Assembly: GCA_014379305.1 (NCBI GenBank)
Contig: JACMMB010000212.1
Location: forward strand, 1 to 15,813
Direction: 5' to 3'
Length of the DNA: 15,813 nt
Source: Akkermansiaceae bacterium
GTDB taxonomy: Bacteria > Verrucomicrobiota > Verrucomicrobiia > Verrucomicrobiales > Akkermansiaceae
Shown: positions 6,830-14,375 of the stretch, piece after piece
How positions within the stretch are numbered: the first letter of the stretch is position 1
How the letters are laid out: each line of letters begins with the position of its first letter
Notes under the pieces: generated by a model
What the model saw: the letters and a program-made list of their open reading frames with translations, nothing else
Database searches by the model: none
What the model was told of the DNA's origin: nothing
Program-made: the position numbers and the translations under genes

Positions 6830-7882
6830 TTATTTTAAAAAAGTACAGAGCAGGCCTATGGCTGCTTTAATCGAAGACAATGATGCGGTTTCCTCGGCAG
6901 TATGATACCCAATGGTTGGGATTTGGAGCGTAGTGCCGTTAATCATCCCATGACTGGCTGCGGCAAGACGTCCCAGTTCTGTTCTTCCGAGCGAGTATGG
7001 CCTTCCGCCTTCCGAGCGACGATTTTCTATCCATTCGTCTTTGAAAGAGTGGGAAATGCCCAGGGAGTTGCAGCGCGTTTCAATATCCGCAGTGAACTTG
7101 GGATCAAAGAGTGCGCTCGCATCCTTTTTTCTAAGTACTAGATCCTGCGCGGCGGCGGCTTCGGGTGTGGGGTAGGGACTTGTATCAAGGACAAGGAGGC
7201 GGCGGGTGGTGATGGCTTCCCGCTGAAACCACGCAAGGGCATAGCGCCAGCTTCGTCCGGCTTCTTCCTGAGCAGTGAATAGGGCTGTTCCGGTGAAGCC
7301 GAGGCTATATAGATAAATGATGAGGGCTACACTGACAACGTTATCGAGTTGAGCGTAAATATGAGTGTCACTGAGTTTGAGTCGATCCAGGAAAGAGACC
7401 GGGGTGCCTGGCTCCAGGTAATCAAGACCGTTCAGCTCAAAGATAAGGTTGAGGCGATTCGGACAAAGATATCCGGATGAGATGGTGCCTTGCCCGATAT
7501 ATGTGCCTGTATAGGGAAGGTGGGCTTGAACGCGCTGGCCTGTGAAACGGTCTGCAATGGTTGCAATCATTTGTTCGGAGACAGAATCACCAGTGAGTTC
7601 CCCGCGATTTCCCGCGATAAAAGCCGCGTATTGAAATTCGTTAGGGCCGGTGCATACGAGGCCGTGCCGATCAATGTGTGCGGATAGAATGATGCTTTCA
7701 GGGTCGTTTCCCCGTGCGACAAGAATTCCGCTATGCCGTTCTACGGAAATATCCAATTCCTCCAATTCCCGGCGCAGGACCCGAAAAAAAGAGTCCTCCG
7801 CTCCTACAACCGAAGGCTCTCGAATCAGGTGTCGGAGCGTGATTAGAAAACCGGATAGATCGACAGTGGGAGAGGGCTGCAT
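6830..7882 (-). CDS. M42-type zinc aminopeptidase (M20/M28/M42 clan MH)
   Basis: The 350-residue cytosolic protein carries all five metal-site motifs of the M42 (FrvX/tetrahedral aminopeptidase) group in order: H69 in SAHIDRHGL, with HxDxxGL typical of M42; D180 in QLDNVVSVAL; E206-E207 in FTAQEEAG, where the first glutamate is the catalytic base and the second a ligand; D233 in VLDTSPYP; and H327 in GYHTAEETAS. Family enzymes trim amino acids from peptide N-termini, often as large oligomers. The length fits (M42 proteins are usually 340-370). It follows panC by 76 bases on the same strand and may be cotranscribed with it. The DNxx motif lacks the arginine of many M42 members, so a divergent deacylase or deacetylase role is possible. 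Substrate is unknown. Confidence 0.8.
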   Translation of the reverse strand: MQPSPTVDLSGFLITLRHLIREPSVVGAEDSFFRVLRRELEELDISVERHSGILVARGNDPESIILSAHIDRHGLVCTGPNEFQYAAFIAGNRGELTGDSVSEQMIATIADRFTGQRVQAHLPYTGTYIGQGTISSGYLCPNRLNLIFELNGLDYLEPGTPVSFLDRLKLSDTHIYAQLDNVVSVALIIYLYSLGFTGTALFTAQEEAGRSWRYALAWFQREAITTRRLLVLDTSPYPTPEAAAAQDLVLRKKDASALFDPKFTADIETRCNSLGISHSFKDEWIENRRSEGGRPYSLGRTELGRLAAASHGMINGTTLQIPTIGYHTAEETASLSSIKAAIGLLCTFLK

Positions 7883-7958
7883 GGTAAAATTGATGAGCAG
7901 GAAGAATGCCCACTTGAGGCGTGGAAGACTGGTTTGATATGAGCTTAATACAATAAGA

Positions 7959-8789
7959 TCATCGCCTTATGCCGATGTGGTCGATAAGCCGCACATCGTC
8001 ATAATACACCGCACAGGCAAGGATTGTGGGAGTATTGAGATTTGCCGCAGGTGAAAGAGTTTCCGCATCCACTAGTGTTAGATAATCGATTTTCAGATAT
8101 GGGGATTTTTCGATTTCCTGTCGGGCTGTGTCCAGAATTTGTTGGGCGGATGTCATTTCCCCGGCAGCCAATAAAGCCTTGCGGATACGGGGGGCGTCCT
8201 TTCGATGTCCTGAAAGAAGGCGGACATTTCGGGACGACATGGCGAGACCGTCAATCTCCCGGATTGTGGGGTGTAGGATGATTTCGACATCCAGATCAAG
8301 ATCGCGGACCAGACGGCGGATGATGGCAAGCTGTTGGAAATCTTTTTCGCCAAATACGGCAGCGTCGCATCGAGTGAGATTGAAGAGCTTGAGAACGACA
8401 GTGCATACTCCATCGAAATGTCCGGGCCGCGTGTCACCGCAAAGACCTTTGGAGAGCAATTCTTCGGTAACCGTAATTGAGCGATCCGGAAAGTACATCT
8501 CGTTGTGTCCAGGCGCGAAAACACCATCCACTCCATGGAGTTGGCAAACGGTTATATCAGCATCGAAAGGTCGGGGATATTTTTCAAAATCGCCCGCGTT
8601 ATCAAACTGGATCGCATTGACGAATATTGAAACGATGACGGTGCCGGATTTGCCTGCCCTCTGGCGTGCCATATCGATGAGACCGGCATGGCCGAGATGA
8701 AGGGCACCCATCGTTGGAACCAGGATGACAGGCTGGGAGCAATCATTCAGCTGCTTTTTGAGATGGGACTTGGTTTTTGCGATCCACAT
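7959..8789 (-). CDS. panC: Pantothenate synthetase
   Basis: The enzyme joins pantoate and beta-alanine with ATP, the last step to vitamin B5 and so to coenzyme A, in the cytosol. With the start at ATG 8789 the protein has 276 residues and begins MWIAKTKSHLKKQL, aligning with known PanC N-termini; in-frame upstream starts (TTG 8828, ATG 8825) would add a tail with no family counterpart. Signatures: PTMGALHLGH at 25-34 (ATP site), FVNAIQF at 56-62 (usually FVNPxQF, so proline is replaced by alanine), GDTRPGHFDGV at 118-128 (pantoate site), FGEKDFQQL at 146-154, and DGLAMSSRN at 180-188 (KMSKS-like loop). It starts 47 bases after pgsA and may be cotranscribed with it. There is no panB in the window. 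Confidence 0.95.
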   Translation of the reverse strand: MWIAKTKSHLKKQLNDCSQPVILVPTMGALHLGHAGLIDMARQRAGKSGTVIVSIFVNAIQFDNAGDFEKYPRPFDADITVCQLHGVDGVFAPGHNEMYFPDRSITVTEELLSKGLCGDTRPGHFDGVCTVVLKLFNLTRCDAAVFGEKDFQQLAIIRRLVRDLDLDVEIILHPTIREIDGLAMSSRNVRLLSGHRKDAPRIRKALLAAGEMTSAQQILDTARQEIEKSPYLKIDYLTLVDAETLSPAANLNTPTILACAVYYDDVRLIDHIGIRR

Positions 8790-8836
8790 GGTTTCAAAGA
8801 TGATGGGTGGAAGAAATGCCTTCATCAACCCACAAG

Positions 8837-9421
8837 CTAATCCCGGGCTTTGGGCCGCTTGAGGATATCAAGTCCCTGTTTGATATAGGTAATCATTGAC
8901 CAAATGATGAAAACCGCAGCGAGGGCGCAGGGATAAGAAGGAGATAGGGGAAGCGGCCCAAACATCATCCAGCCCAGCACTGCGAAGATACTGAAAGTGC
9001 AAACCTTACCAGTCCAGTGGGGATGTATCTCAACCGGATGTTTGGTCGAGTGGATGAAACGAATGCCTGCCAGAATCATTGAATCCCGGGCGATCACGAG
9101 GGAGGCAAACCAGAGCGGCAATCGCCAGCCGTCACCACCCCATTCGTAAATGGACAGGATAACGATTGCCGTGAAAACGAGTGCTTTGTCGGCGATAGGG
9201 TCAAGATAGGCTCCCAATTCGGAGCGTTGATTGAAGCGGCGGGCGACCCAGCCATCTATGCCATCGCTGGCGGCGGCGGTGACGAAAGTGGCTAACGCCC
9301 ACCAACGGTATAGTTCCATTGGACTGTCCTCTCTGACGCTGTGTCCGTAGGAAATTGAGAATACGGCGAAAACCGGCACCAGAATCATTCTGGTGATGGT
9401 AATTTTCGTAGCGAAGGTCAT
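8837..9421 (-). CDS. pgsA: CDP-diacylglycerol-glycerol-3-phosphate 3-phosphatidyltransferase
   Basis: This integral membrane enzyme makes phosphatidylglycerophosphate from CDP-diacylglycerol and glycerol 3-phosphate, the committed step to phosphatidylglycerol and cardiolipin. The 194-residue protein has the complete CDP-alcohol phosphatidyltransferase signature: D53, D56, G57, A60, R61, G70, D74 and D78 (SDGIDGWVARRF ... GAYLDPIADK). The N-terminus TKITITRMILVPVF is typical of PgsA (NxPNxLTxxRxxLxP group). Hydrophobic helices at about 10-25, 40-52, 82-95, 105-118, 140-155 and 160-180 fit six passes. It is followed by panC after 47 bases and preceded by the M15-type peptidase after 99 bases with no clear terminator. 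Other CDP-alcohol transferases (PssA, Cls-type) are possible, but the sequence style and length favour PgsA. Confidence 0.9.
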   Translation of the reverse strand: MTFATKITITRMILVPVFAVFSISYGHSVREDSPMELYRWWALATFVTAAASDGIDGWVARRFNQRSELGAYLDPIADKALVFTAIVILSIYEWGGDGWRLPLWFASLVIARDSMILAGIRFIHSTKHPVEIHPHWTGKVCTFSIFAVLGWMMFGPLPLSPSYPCALAAVFIIWSMITYIKQGLDILKRPKARD

Positions 9422-9520
9422 GCCATCAGCATAACTAACGAATGAAAGAATGATATGCCCAATCTGATCGGCGATAATGGCCGGAATGCGTCACCAATCG
9501 CTTTGCGACCAAATGATCCC

Positions 9521-10246
9521 TTACCAATTCACATTCGCTCCACGGGTATCGATGTGGGTGAATGAAGGGTAGCTGCCGATACCGCCTTTGAACAGGCCGC
9601 GGTCGCGCAGGCTTCGTGCAGCCGCAGTGACATTGTATGCGCTGGTCTCGAATTGGACATCGATGGCGACATTCGCCTGGTGATAGGAACCCGCCTTCGC
9701 ACCGGCGCAGCAGGAATTGTATGCGGGAGAGCGGTAGGCGGAAACAATCTCTTTTACCGGGACGCGCATCGCTGATGAAATGCGATCCACGACACGCAGA
9801 GTATAGCCCATGCGGGTCCACCATTGTCTTGGCGGAAGGCTATTCCAGACGGTTCCATGTTGTTTGGCATGTGCGGAGATGACGTCCTGAGCACTGATGT
9901 TTTGCATTTTCAGCGTATTCAAATAAGCGACGTATTGGGTTAGATTATTGCCTTGCAGGCGGACCCATTCATCAGGAAACCCGCCAATGTTCCTGGTGGG
10001 AGTGGAGCGGACTGTGCGGGCAGACCGCATGGTATCGCTCGGGATGGATTTTACCTTAACGATGGGAAGTTCGGCCTCTTTTTTTCCAAACCAACCTGCA
10101 CTTGCAGTGATTGAGGAAGCGCAAAGGGCGGTGGTGGCAAATCCGAGAGTCCCGATGACTTTGCGGCGATTGATGTAAGAATCCGAAGGATTGCTTTGAA
10201 GTTTGCTAACAACTGACAAGGGCTTCGTTTCCTGTGAATGGATCAT
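9521..10246 (-). CDS. Tat-exported M15-type peptidase (YcbK/DUF882-like)
   Basis: The 241-residue protein has a twin-arginine signal (INRRKVIGTLG, R27-R28, then a hydrophobic stretch ending near ASA at 48-50), so it should be exported folded to the periplasm. The C-terminal half is a zinc peptidase of the M15A/YcbK type: SAYRSPAYNS at 169-178, H189 and D196 in SYHQANVAID, and H231 in FTHIDTRG. These give the His-Asp-His zinc set plus the HxD pair. Relatives cut peptide bonds in or near peptidoglycan. The SxHxxGxAxD motif has asparagine (N192) in place of glycine. Two adjacent cysteines (C179-C180) lie beside the site. The spacer (51-150) is of unknown structure. It is divergent from the lipid operon at 10469. 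No Shine-Dalgarno sequence is seen. The cell-wall role is inferred. Confidence 0.82.
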   Translation of the reverse strand: MIHSQETKPLSVVSKLQSNPSDSYINRRKVIGTLGFATTALCASSITASAGWFGKKEAELPIVKVKSIPSDTMRSARTVRSTPTRNIGGFPDEWVRLQGNNLTQYVAYLNTLKMQNISAQDVISAHAKQHGTVWNSLPPRQWWTRMGYTLRVVDRISSAMRVPVKEIVSAYRSPAYNSCCAGAKAGSYHQANVAIDVQFETSAYNVTAAARSLRDRGLFKGGIGSYPSFTHIDTRGANVNW

Positions 10247-10415
10247 TCGTAAAGTAGTGGTTGAGTATTAACGTTGGGTTCCTGAGCGGTTTGTGTGCCA
10301 CATCGTGTGGATTTATACCGGCGGGCGATTAAATTCGGCGCTAGCCAACCAGTCTTTTGAGATCCCGCAAGGAAAAAAAGCATTTCAGTGTCTAACAGGG
10401 TTATCGATGCGGCGT

Positions 10416-10444
10416 TTGATTCGGGATATGGATTGGCAAAATAT
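10416..10444 (+). promoter_or_regulatory. Candidate promoter of the lipid operon
   Basis: TTGATT (10416-10421) and AAATAT (10439-10444) are separated by 17 bases, suiting a sigma-70-type promoter. The expected start of the message would leave a leader of under 20 bases before the ATG at 10469. The -10 box is a poor match to TATAAT, so this is tentative. Confidence 0.3.
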
Positions 10445-10460
10445 GAATGGGTTGAATAAT

Positions 10461-10464
10461 GAGG
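10461..10464 (+). promoter_or_regulatory. Shine-Dalgarno site (GAGG) of the CDP-alcohol phosphatidyltransferase
   Basis: GAGG ends 4 bases before the ATG at 10469 and supports that start. It is one of only two reasonable Shine-Dalgarno sequences seen in the window; most genes here have none. Confidence 0.5.
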
Positions 10465-10468
10465 GCTT

Positions 10469-11119
10469 ATGGATGGTGCCACGGATGTGAGTGCGAGGAG
10501 GCCTTTGAAATCGCGAGCTACAGCGTGGGCTGGTTGGTTGTCGCGCGGTCTTGTCAGGTCCGGGGTCAGCCCGAATTCAATCTCCGTCATGAGTGTGTTT
10601 TTCGCGCTCGGAGCAGGTATTATTTTTCTCCTGATCTCGAAATCTGGCTTGTCTCCGTGGTGGTTTCTTGGAGCGGCGGTAATGATTCAGGCGCGGCTAT
10701 TATGTAACATGATGGACGGCATGGTGGCGATCGAGGGTGGCAGGAAAAGCGTGACGGGGGATCTCTTCAATGAAGTGCCGGACAGGATCGCCGATGTGAT
10801 CATATTGGCGGGATTGGGCCTGAACACATGGCAGGTGCCCTGGGGGATTCATCTTGGCTGGCTCGCTGCCGCGCTGGCGGTGTTTACGGCGTGCGTTCGA
10901 ATGCAAGGGGCGGGTCTAACAGGACGACACGAGTTTTGCGGTCCGATGGCCAAGCCGCAGCGTATGGCTTTGGCGACCGGAGCCTGCGCGATCAAAGCAG
11001 TTTTCCCGGCGGGCTTCGACTGGGTTTTCTGGGCGCTGACAATCATGATAGCGGGGGAAATCATCACATTGTGGCGGAGGCTTTCACGGATTTCCAAAAG
11101 CTTGAAAGAAAAACCATGA
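10469..11119 (+). CDS. CDP-alcohol phosphatidyltransferase, YnbA-like
   Basis: The 216-residue protein is an integral membrane enzyme of the CDP-alcohol phosphatidyltransferase family, which swaps CMP on a CDP-lipid for an alcohol head group. RPLKSR (11-16) and GVSPNSIS (32-39) form the usual N-terminal start. The signature region CNMMDGMVA ... GDLFNEVPDRIAD (79-109) aligns residue by residue with the PgsA motif, but the first and third aspartates are asparagine (N80, N101) and the arginine after alanine is isoleucine (I88); D83, G84, A87, G97 and D105 are kept. I recall the same two asparagines in YnbA-like proteins, so this looks like a subfamily trait, not decay. The product is unknown. 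ATGA overlap (11116-11119) couples it to the acyltransferase gene. Several hydrophobic segments fit multiple passes. Confidence 0.85.
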   Translation: MDGATDVSARRPLKSRATAWAGWLSRGLVRSGVSPNSISVMSVFFALGAGIIFLLISKSGLSPWWFLGAAVMIQARLLCNMMDGMVAIEGGRKSVTGDLFNEVPDRIADVIILAGLGLNTWQVPWGIHLGWLAAALAVFTACVRMQGAGLTGRHEFCGPMAKPQRMALATGACAIKAVFPAGFDWVFWALTIMIAGEIITLWRRLSRISKSLKEKP

Positions 11120-11733
11120 ACGGGGAAATTCTGGCAATGATCGTGCGCTTGTGCACTGGCGTGAATGTAAGCGAGGTCAAGGGATGGACCGGCGCCCCGT
11201 GCATTTTTTTCGCAAACCATGCCAGCAATCTTGATGCTCTTGTGATATGGGCGGCGATGCCGAGAGAGATTCGGGAAAACACATCGCCGGTGGCGGCGAG
11301 GGACTATTGGACCAAGACCCGTCTCCGCAATTGGATCGCGAGCAAGGTTTTCAAAGCCATTCTGTTGGATCGGAAAGGTCGTCCGAAGGATCGCTCGCAC
11401 CCGCTGCAGGCGATCTCCGATGAGTTGGAAAAGGGACGTTCGATCATCATTTTTCCGGAAGGCACCCGCAGTTTGAATGGGCAATTACAGCAATTCAAGC
11501 CAGGCTTGCACCACCTGCACCACAGCCACCCGCAATGCACTCTGATTCCCGTGAGTTTGCAAAATTTGAACCGGATATTACCCAAGGGCCAGAGCCTGCC
11601 AGTGCCACTGATTGGAAGGATTACCGTGCATTCCCCTTTGGAAATAATAGTCGGTGAGAACCGGGAGGATTTTTTAGCCAGAGCTAGAAGTGCGGTTGCG
11701 GTGGGTTTGCAAAAGAACAATACAGATGAGTAG
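11116..11733 (+). CDS. PlsC-like 1-acylglycerol-3-phosphate acyltransferase
   Basis: The 205-residue protein has the four acyltransferase blocks in order: block I NHASNLD (34-40, with H35 and D40 as the HxxxxD pair); block II around KAILLDR (80-86); block III FPEGTRS (113-119), which binds the phosphate of the acceptor; and block IV LIPVSL (144-149). This is the family that esterifies lysophosphatidic acid to phosphatidic acid. The start is ATG at 11116 in the ATGA overlap; the reading frame stays open upstream to 10828, but that part overlaps the transferase gene and has no family counterpart. The length is at the short end for PlsC (about 200-245). It stops inside the start of the cdsA-like gene (8-base overlap), so the three genes are translationally coupled. 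The acceptor may be other than lysophosphatidic acid. Confidence 0.85.
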   Translation: MNGEILAMIVRLCTGVNVSEVKGWTGAPCIFFANHASNLDALVIWAAMPREIRENTSPVAARDYWTKTRLRNWIASKVFKAILLDRKGRPKDRSHPLQAISDELEKGRSIIIFPEGTRSLNGQLQQFKPGLHHLHHSHPQCTLIPVSLQNLNRILPKGQSLPVPLIGRITVHSPLEIIVGENREDFLARARSAVAVGLQKNNTDE

Positions 11734-12712
11734 GGAAATGATTTGGATGATGGCTGGAGTGCTTGCCCTGCTGGTCGTGGCAAGCATCGCTGGCTGGTGG
11801 ATGGCCAGAAGGACAACTGATGAAATAAAGAAGGCGGGGGTTGCGAATTTCAACGCGCGGACGCGATCGTGGTGGTTCATGGTCGGTGTATTCGCGCTGA
11901 CACTTTACCTGGGACATTGGACGACGGTGGTGCTCTTCTGCCTGATTTCTTTTCTTGCACTACGCGAGTTCATTACGCTGAACGAGACTCGTACGTGCGA
12001 TCACAAGGTATTGTTCTGGAGCTTTTTCATTATATTGCCGATTCAATACTTCCTCGTGGGAATCCATTGGTACGGACTCGCAAGCATTTTCATTCCGGTT
12101 TACGGCTTCATCTTCATCCCTATACGGAAAGTGCTCACGGGCGAGGTAAAGGACTTTCTGGCAACAACCGCGAAAATCCAGTGGGGACTGCTGACCTGTG
12201 TTTATTTCGTAAGCCACATGCCATTGATCATGACCCTTCCAATCAAGGACTGGGATGGGGGAAACGCCGCATTGCTGTTCTTTTTCGTTTTCACCGTGCA
12301 GGCAAGTGATGTGTTCCAATATGTGTGGGGAAAGCTGCTCGGGCGGAGAAAAATCGCGCCATTGTTGAGTCCCAATAAAACCGTGGAAGGCACGGTCGGC
12401 GGGATTTTAACAACCATCCTGATCTCCACGGGGATGAGCTGGGTGACGCCGTTCAATCCGTGGCAGGCGGCGCTGATGTCACTGCTGATCTGTCTCGCGG
12501 GCTTCTTTGGCGGGTTGGTGATGTCCGCGATCAAACGCGATCTCGGAGCGAAGGACTGGGGTTCGACAATCGCCGGTCATGGCGGAGTCATGGATCGCAT
12601 CGACTCGCTTTGCTTCGCCGCGCCGCTGTTTTTCCATCTCACGGGATTTTATTTTGGGACGGGGATGGACCCGCGTCCGCCGGAATGGATTTTTGGTTTG
12701 TTCGGAAAATAA
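11726..12712 (+). CDS. CdsA-like phosphatidate cytidylyltransferase (YnbB-like context)
   Basis: The 328-residue membrane protein has the full CdsA signature at residues 267-293: S, x, x, KR, KD, GHGG, x, x, DRID. This active site makes CDP-diacylglycerol from phosphatidic acid and CTP. There is a strong run of hydrophobic helices from about residue 8 to 310. The start chosen is ATG at 11726 (MSREMIW), overlapping the acyltransferase stop by 8 bases; an in-frame ATG at 11690 lies inside that gene. Compared with E. coli CdsA (about 285) it has an N-terminal extension, as I recall for YnbB-type proteins. Being in an operon with a YnbA-like transferase and an acyltransferase suggests a dedicated CDP-lipid supply. 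Its last 24 codons overlap the end of lnt on the other strand. I avoid the symbol cdsA, because a separate housekeeping copy may exist. Confidence 0.88.
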   Translation: MSREMIWMMAGVLALLVVASIAGWWMARRTTDEIKKAGVANFNARTRSWWFMVGVFALTLYLGHWTTVVLFCLISFLALREFITLNETRTCDHKVLFWSFFIILPIQYFLVGIHWYGLASIFIPVYGFIFIPIRKVLTGEVKDFLATTAKIQWGLLTCVYFVSHMPLIMTLPIKDWDGGNAALLFFFVFTVQASDVFQYVWGKLLGRRKIAPLLSPNKTVEGTVGGILTTILISTGMSWVTPFNPWQAALMSLLICLAGFFGGLVMSAIKRDLGAKDWGSTIAGHGGVMDRIDSLCFAAPLFFHLTGFYFGTGMDPRPPEWIFGLFGK

Positions 12713-14372
12713 TCGCCGCAGCGATGCCCACGAGGAAAAGGCCGATAATTCCCCAATCGCCGATGAGGACGTAAAGGGAAAAGCCGGGGCGCAAGGGAAT
12801 CTCCAGATCTGTCAGGAGACTGCCGCGCACGAAAGTGCTGCCCTTGCTATCAGCGATGATTTGGGATTTTCCGCTTTGCGGATGATCGGTGGAACCGATG
12901 GTGTTGATCGCCGCGCTGACCCCGGTATTGGCGCAACGGAGCATCGGACGGCGCAATTCGATTGCACGAAATCGGGCATTGGCAAAGTGCTGGGCGGCGC
13001 CTGCGGATTCCTTGAACCAGCCGTCGTTGGTGAGATTGACGATGACCTGCGGTGCATTGCGGACGAATTTCCGCGTCAGTCTGGGAACAGTGTCTTCGAA
13101 ACAGACCGAAGGGATGATCTGCAATTCGATTCCCTTCAGCATGATGGGTAAAGGATCAAGCGATGGACCGGCAGTGAATGAACCGGTGTATTTTGCCCCG
13201 GCCTGCTGCTCGTATATTTGTTTGAGAAAGGGGATGGAATCTACGAAAGGAATGGTTTCCCCGAAGATCACAAGGTGGCGTTTGCGGAATGTTTCGAGTT
13301 CATCGTCGGCGGTCTGGACGGCGATTGAATTGTAAATGCGCGGGTTCTCCTTCTGAAACAATTCCCCTCCCTTCCCCTCTCCCTCGATTTCGACCACGCC
13401 ATAAATGAGATCGAAGCGACCGCCATCGCGGACCCGGTTGATGGTTTCGGTATTCTGCCACCAGGCACCCCATGCCCCATCGTCAGCGCGGATGATCCGG
13501 CCATTGAGGGCTGTTTCCGGCCATAAGACCCAATCGGGAGTTTTGTCCTGTTCAAGCGATTTCAATGCTTCAAGGGTCTCATCCTCGTAGGCCATATGAA
13601 TTTTTTCCATGCTCCAGAGCACGCTCCCGGCATCCTGCGGGATGTTGATTTGGACGAGCAGACTTTTGAGTGGAATGCTTTCCCTGTTTTTTTCCAATGA
13701 GATGCGGATCAGGCCATAGGCTGCAAGTATGCCGATGCCCAAGGCGGTCAGGATAAAATCCCACTGCGGGCGGCGCTTTCCGTCAAAGCGTGTTTGCAGT
13801 GCCCGATGGCCGACCTGTAAGAGGATGGCTTGGAAAAATACCAGCATCAGTGATAGACCGGTGACTCCCAACAAGTCGGCGGCCTGGGATATGGCGAGAG
13901 AGTCGTGAAAGGCGACGCCAAGTCCATTCCACCCGAAGCCAGTCAGAAACCAGCCTCGAAACCACTCAAGTCCCGCCCAGATAGTGGCGTGGGTGAATGC
14001 GGTAATCAAGCTGTGCAGTGGCGTTTCGAGGATACCGTTTTTCCGCTGCCAGGGATTTCCAGCAGAGGCGGCGAAGGCTCCGAATATTCCCCAGAAGAAC
14101 CCTAAATAGAGAGGGAGGAGGATGGCTCCAAGCCATGAAACGACGCCGATCCAGCTTAGCTGTATTGAAAAACCCAAAGCACCCGCGAGGAAGCCGATAA
14201 GGAAGCCCTTTTTCGCCCGGTGAGAGCCCTTGATGCTCCACAGGGCGATGAGCATGGGCAAAACGCAGATCCATGCCAGCCACGAAAAGTTATAGGGCGG
14301 AAACAATCCGGCGGTCATCAGGCCGGTGGCGATGATCGCCGAGAGTCTGAGGAAAAAAACGCGGCCGGACAT
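12639..14372 (-). CDS. lnt: Apolipoprotein N-acyltransferase
   Basis: The enzyme adds the third acyl chain, taken from a phospholipid, to the N-terminal cysteine of outer-membrane and periplasmic lipoproteins. The 577-residue protein has N-terminal helices (about 8-225), a periplasmic nitrilase-like domain (about 235-515) and a last helix at about 535-556. The catalytic triad is visible: E286 in WPETAL, K364 in RKRHLVIFGE (K335 of E. coli Lnt) and C424 in PSVCFED. FGWNGLG at 145-151 and NLTNDGWF at 446-453 are further Lnt signatures. The length is longer than E. coli (512), mostly from loops and a 20-residue C-terminal tail. It follows the HAD-IB gene by 3 bases. Its last 24 codons or so overlap the tail of the cdsA-like gene on the other strand. 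It implies a Gram-negative envelope. Confidence 0.95.
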   Translation of the reverse strand: MSGRVFFLRLSAIIATGLMTAGLFPPYNFSWLAWICVLPMLIALWSIKGSHRAKKGFLIGFLAGALGFSIQLSWIGVVSWLGAILLPLYLGFFWGIFGAFAASAGNPWQRKNGILETPLHSLITAFTHATIWAGLEWFRGWFLTGFGWNGLGVAFHDSLAISQAADLLGVTGLSLMLVFFQAILLQVGHRALQTRFDGKRRPQWDFILTALGIGILAAYGLIRISLEKNRESIPLKSLLVQINIPQDAGSVLWSMEKIHMAYEDETLEALKSLEQDKTPDWVLWPETALNGRIIRADDGAWGAWWQNTETINRVRDGGRFDLIYGVVEIEGEGKGGELFQKENPRIYNSIAVQTADDELETFRKRHLVIFGETIPFVDSIPFLKQIYEQQAGAKYTGSFTAGPSLDPLPIMLKGIELQIIPSVCFEDTVPRLTRKFVRNAPQVIVNLTNDGWFKESAGAAQHFANARFRAIELRRPMLRCANTGVSAAINTIGSTDHPQSGKSQIIADSKGSTFVRGSLLTDLEIPLRPGFSLYVLIGDWGIIGLFLVGIAAAIIFRTNQKSIPADAGPSPSQNKIP

Positions 14373-14375
14373 GAT

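Larger units (their letters stand above)
10247..10468. other. Intergenic region between divergent genes
   Basis: This 222-base stretch, the longest without a gene, separates the start of the M15-type peptidase from the start of the lipid operon and must carry promoters for both directions. Toward the lipid operon I see one weak promoter and a GAGG ribosome site. Toward the peptidase I see a TATAAA at 10311-10316 (minus strand) but no matching -35 box at the right distance. I see no riboswitch, repeat or small gene that I can support. Confidence 0.6.

Noticed and set aside
8128..8700. A 190-codon plus-strand open frame opposite panC
   Set aside because: Serine- and arginine-rich composition without domains; panC on the other strand has all its signatures.
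8790..8828. Earlier starts for panC (TTG 8828, ATG 8825)
   Set aside because: The added residues have no counterpart in PanC proteins; ATG 8789 gives the normal N-terminus.
10828..11115. Upstream in-frame extension of the PlsC-like gene
   Set aside because: It overlaps the CDP-alcohol transferase, has no family match, and the ATGA overlap at 11116 gives a natural start.
10849..11484. A 211-codon minus-strand open frame across the lipid operon
   Set aside because: It crosses the junction of two well-supported coupled genes and has no family features.
12579..13151. A 190-codon plus-strand frame and its neighbour at 12889-13335 opposite lnt
   Set aside because: Both are antisense to the catalytic domain of lnt and show no motif.
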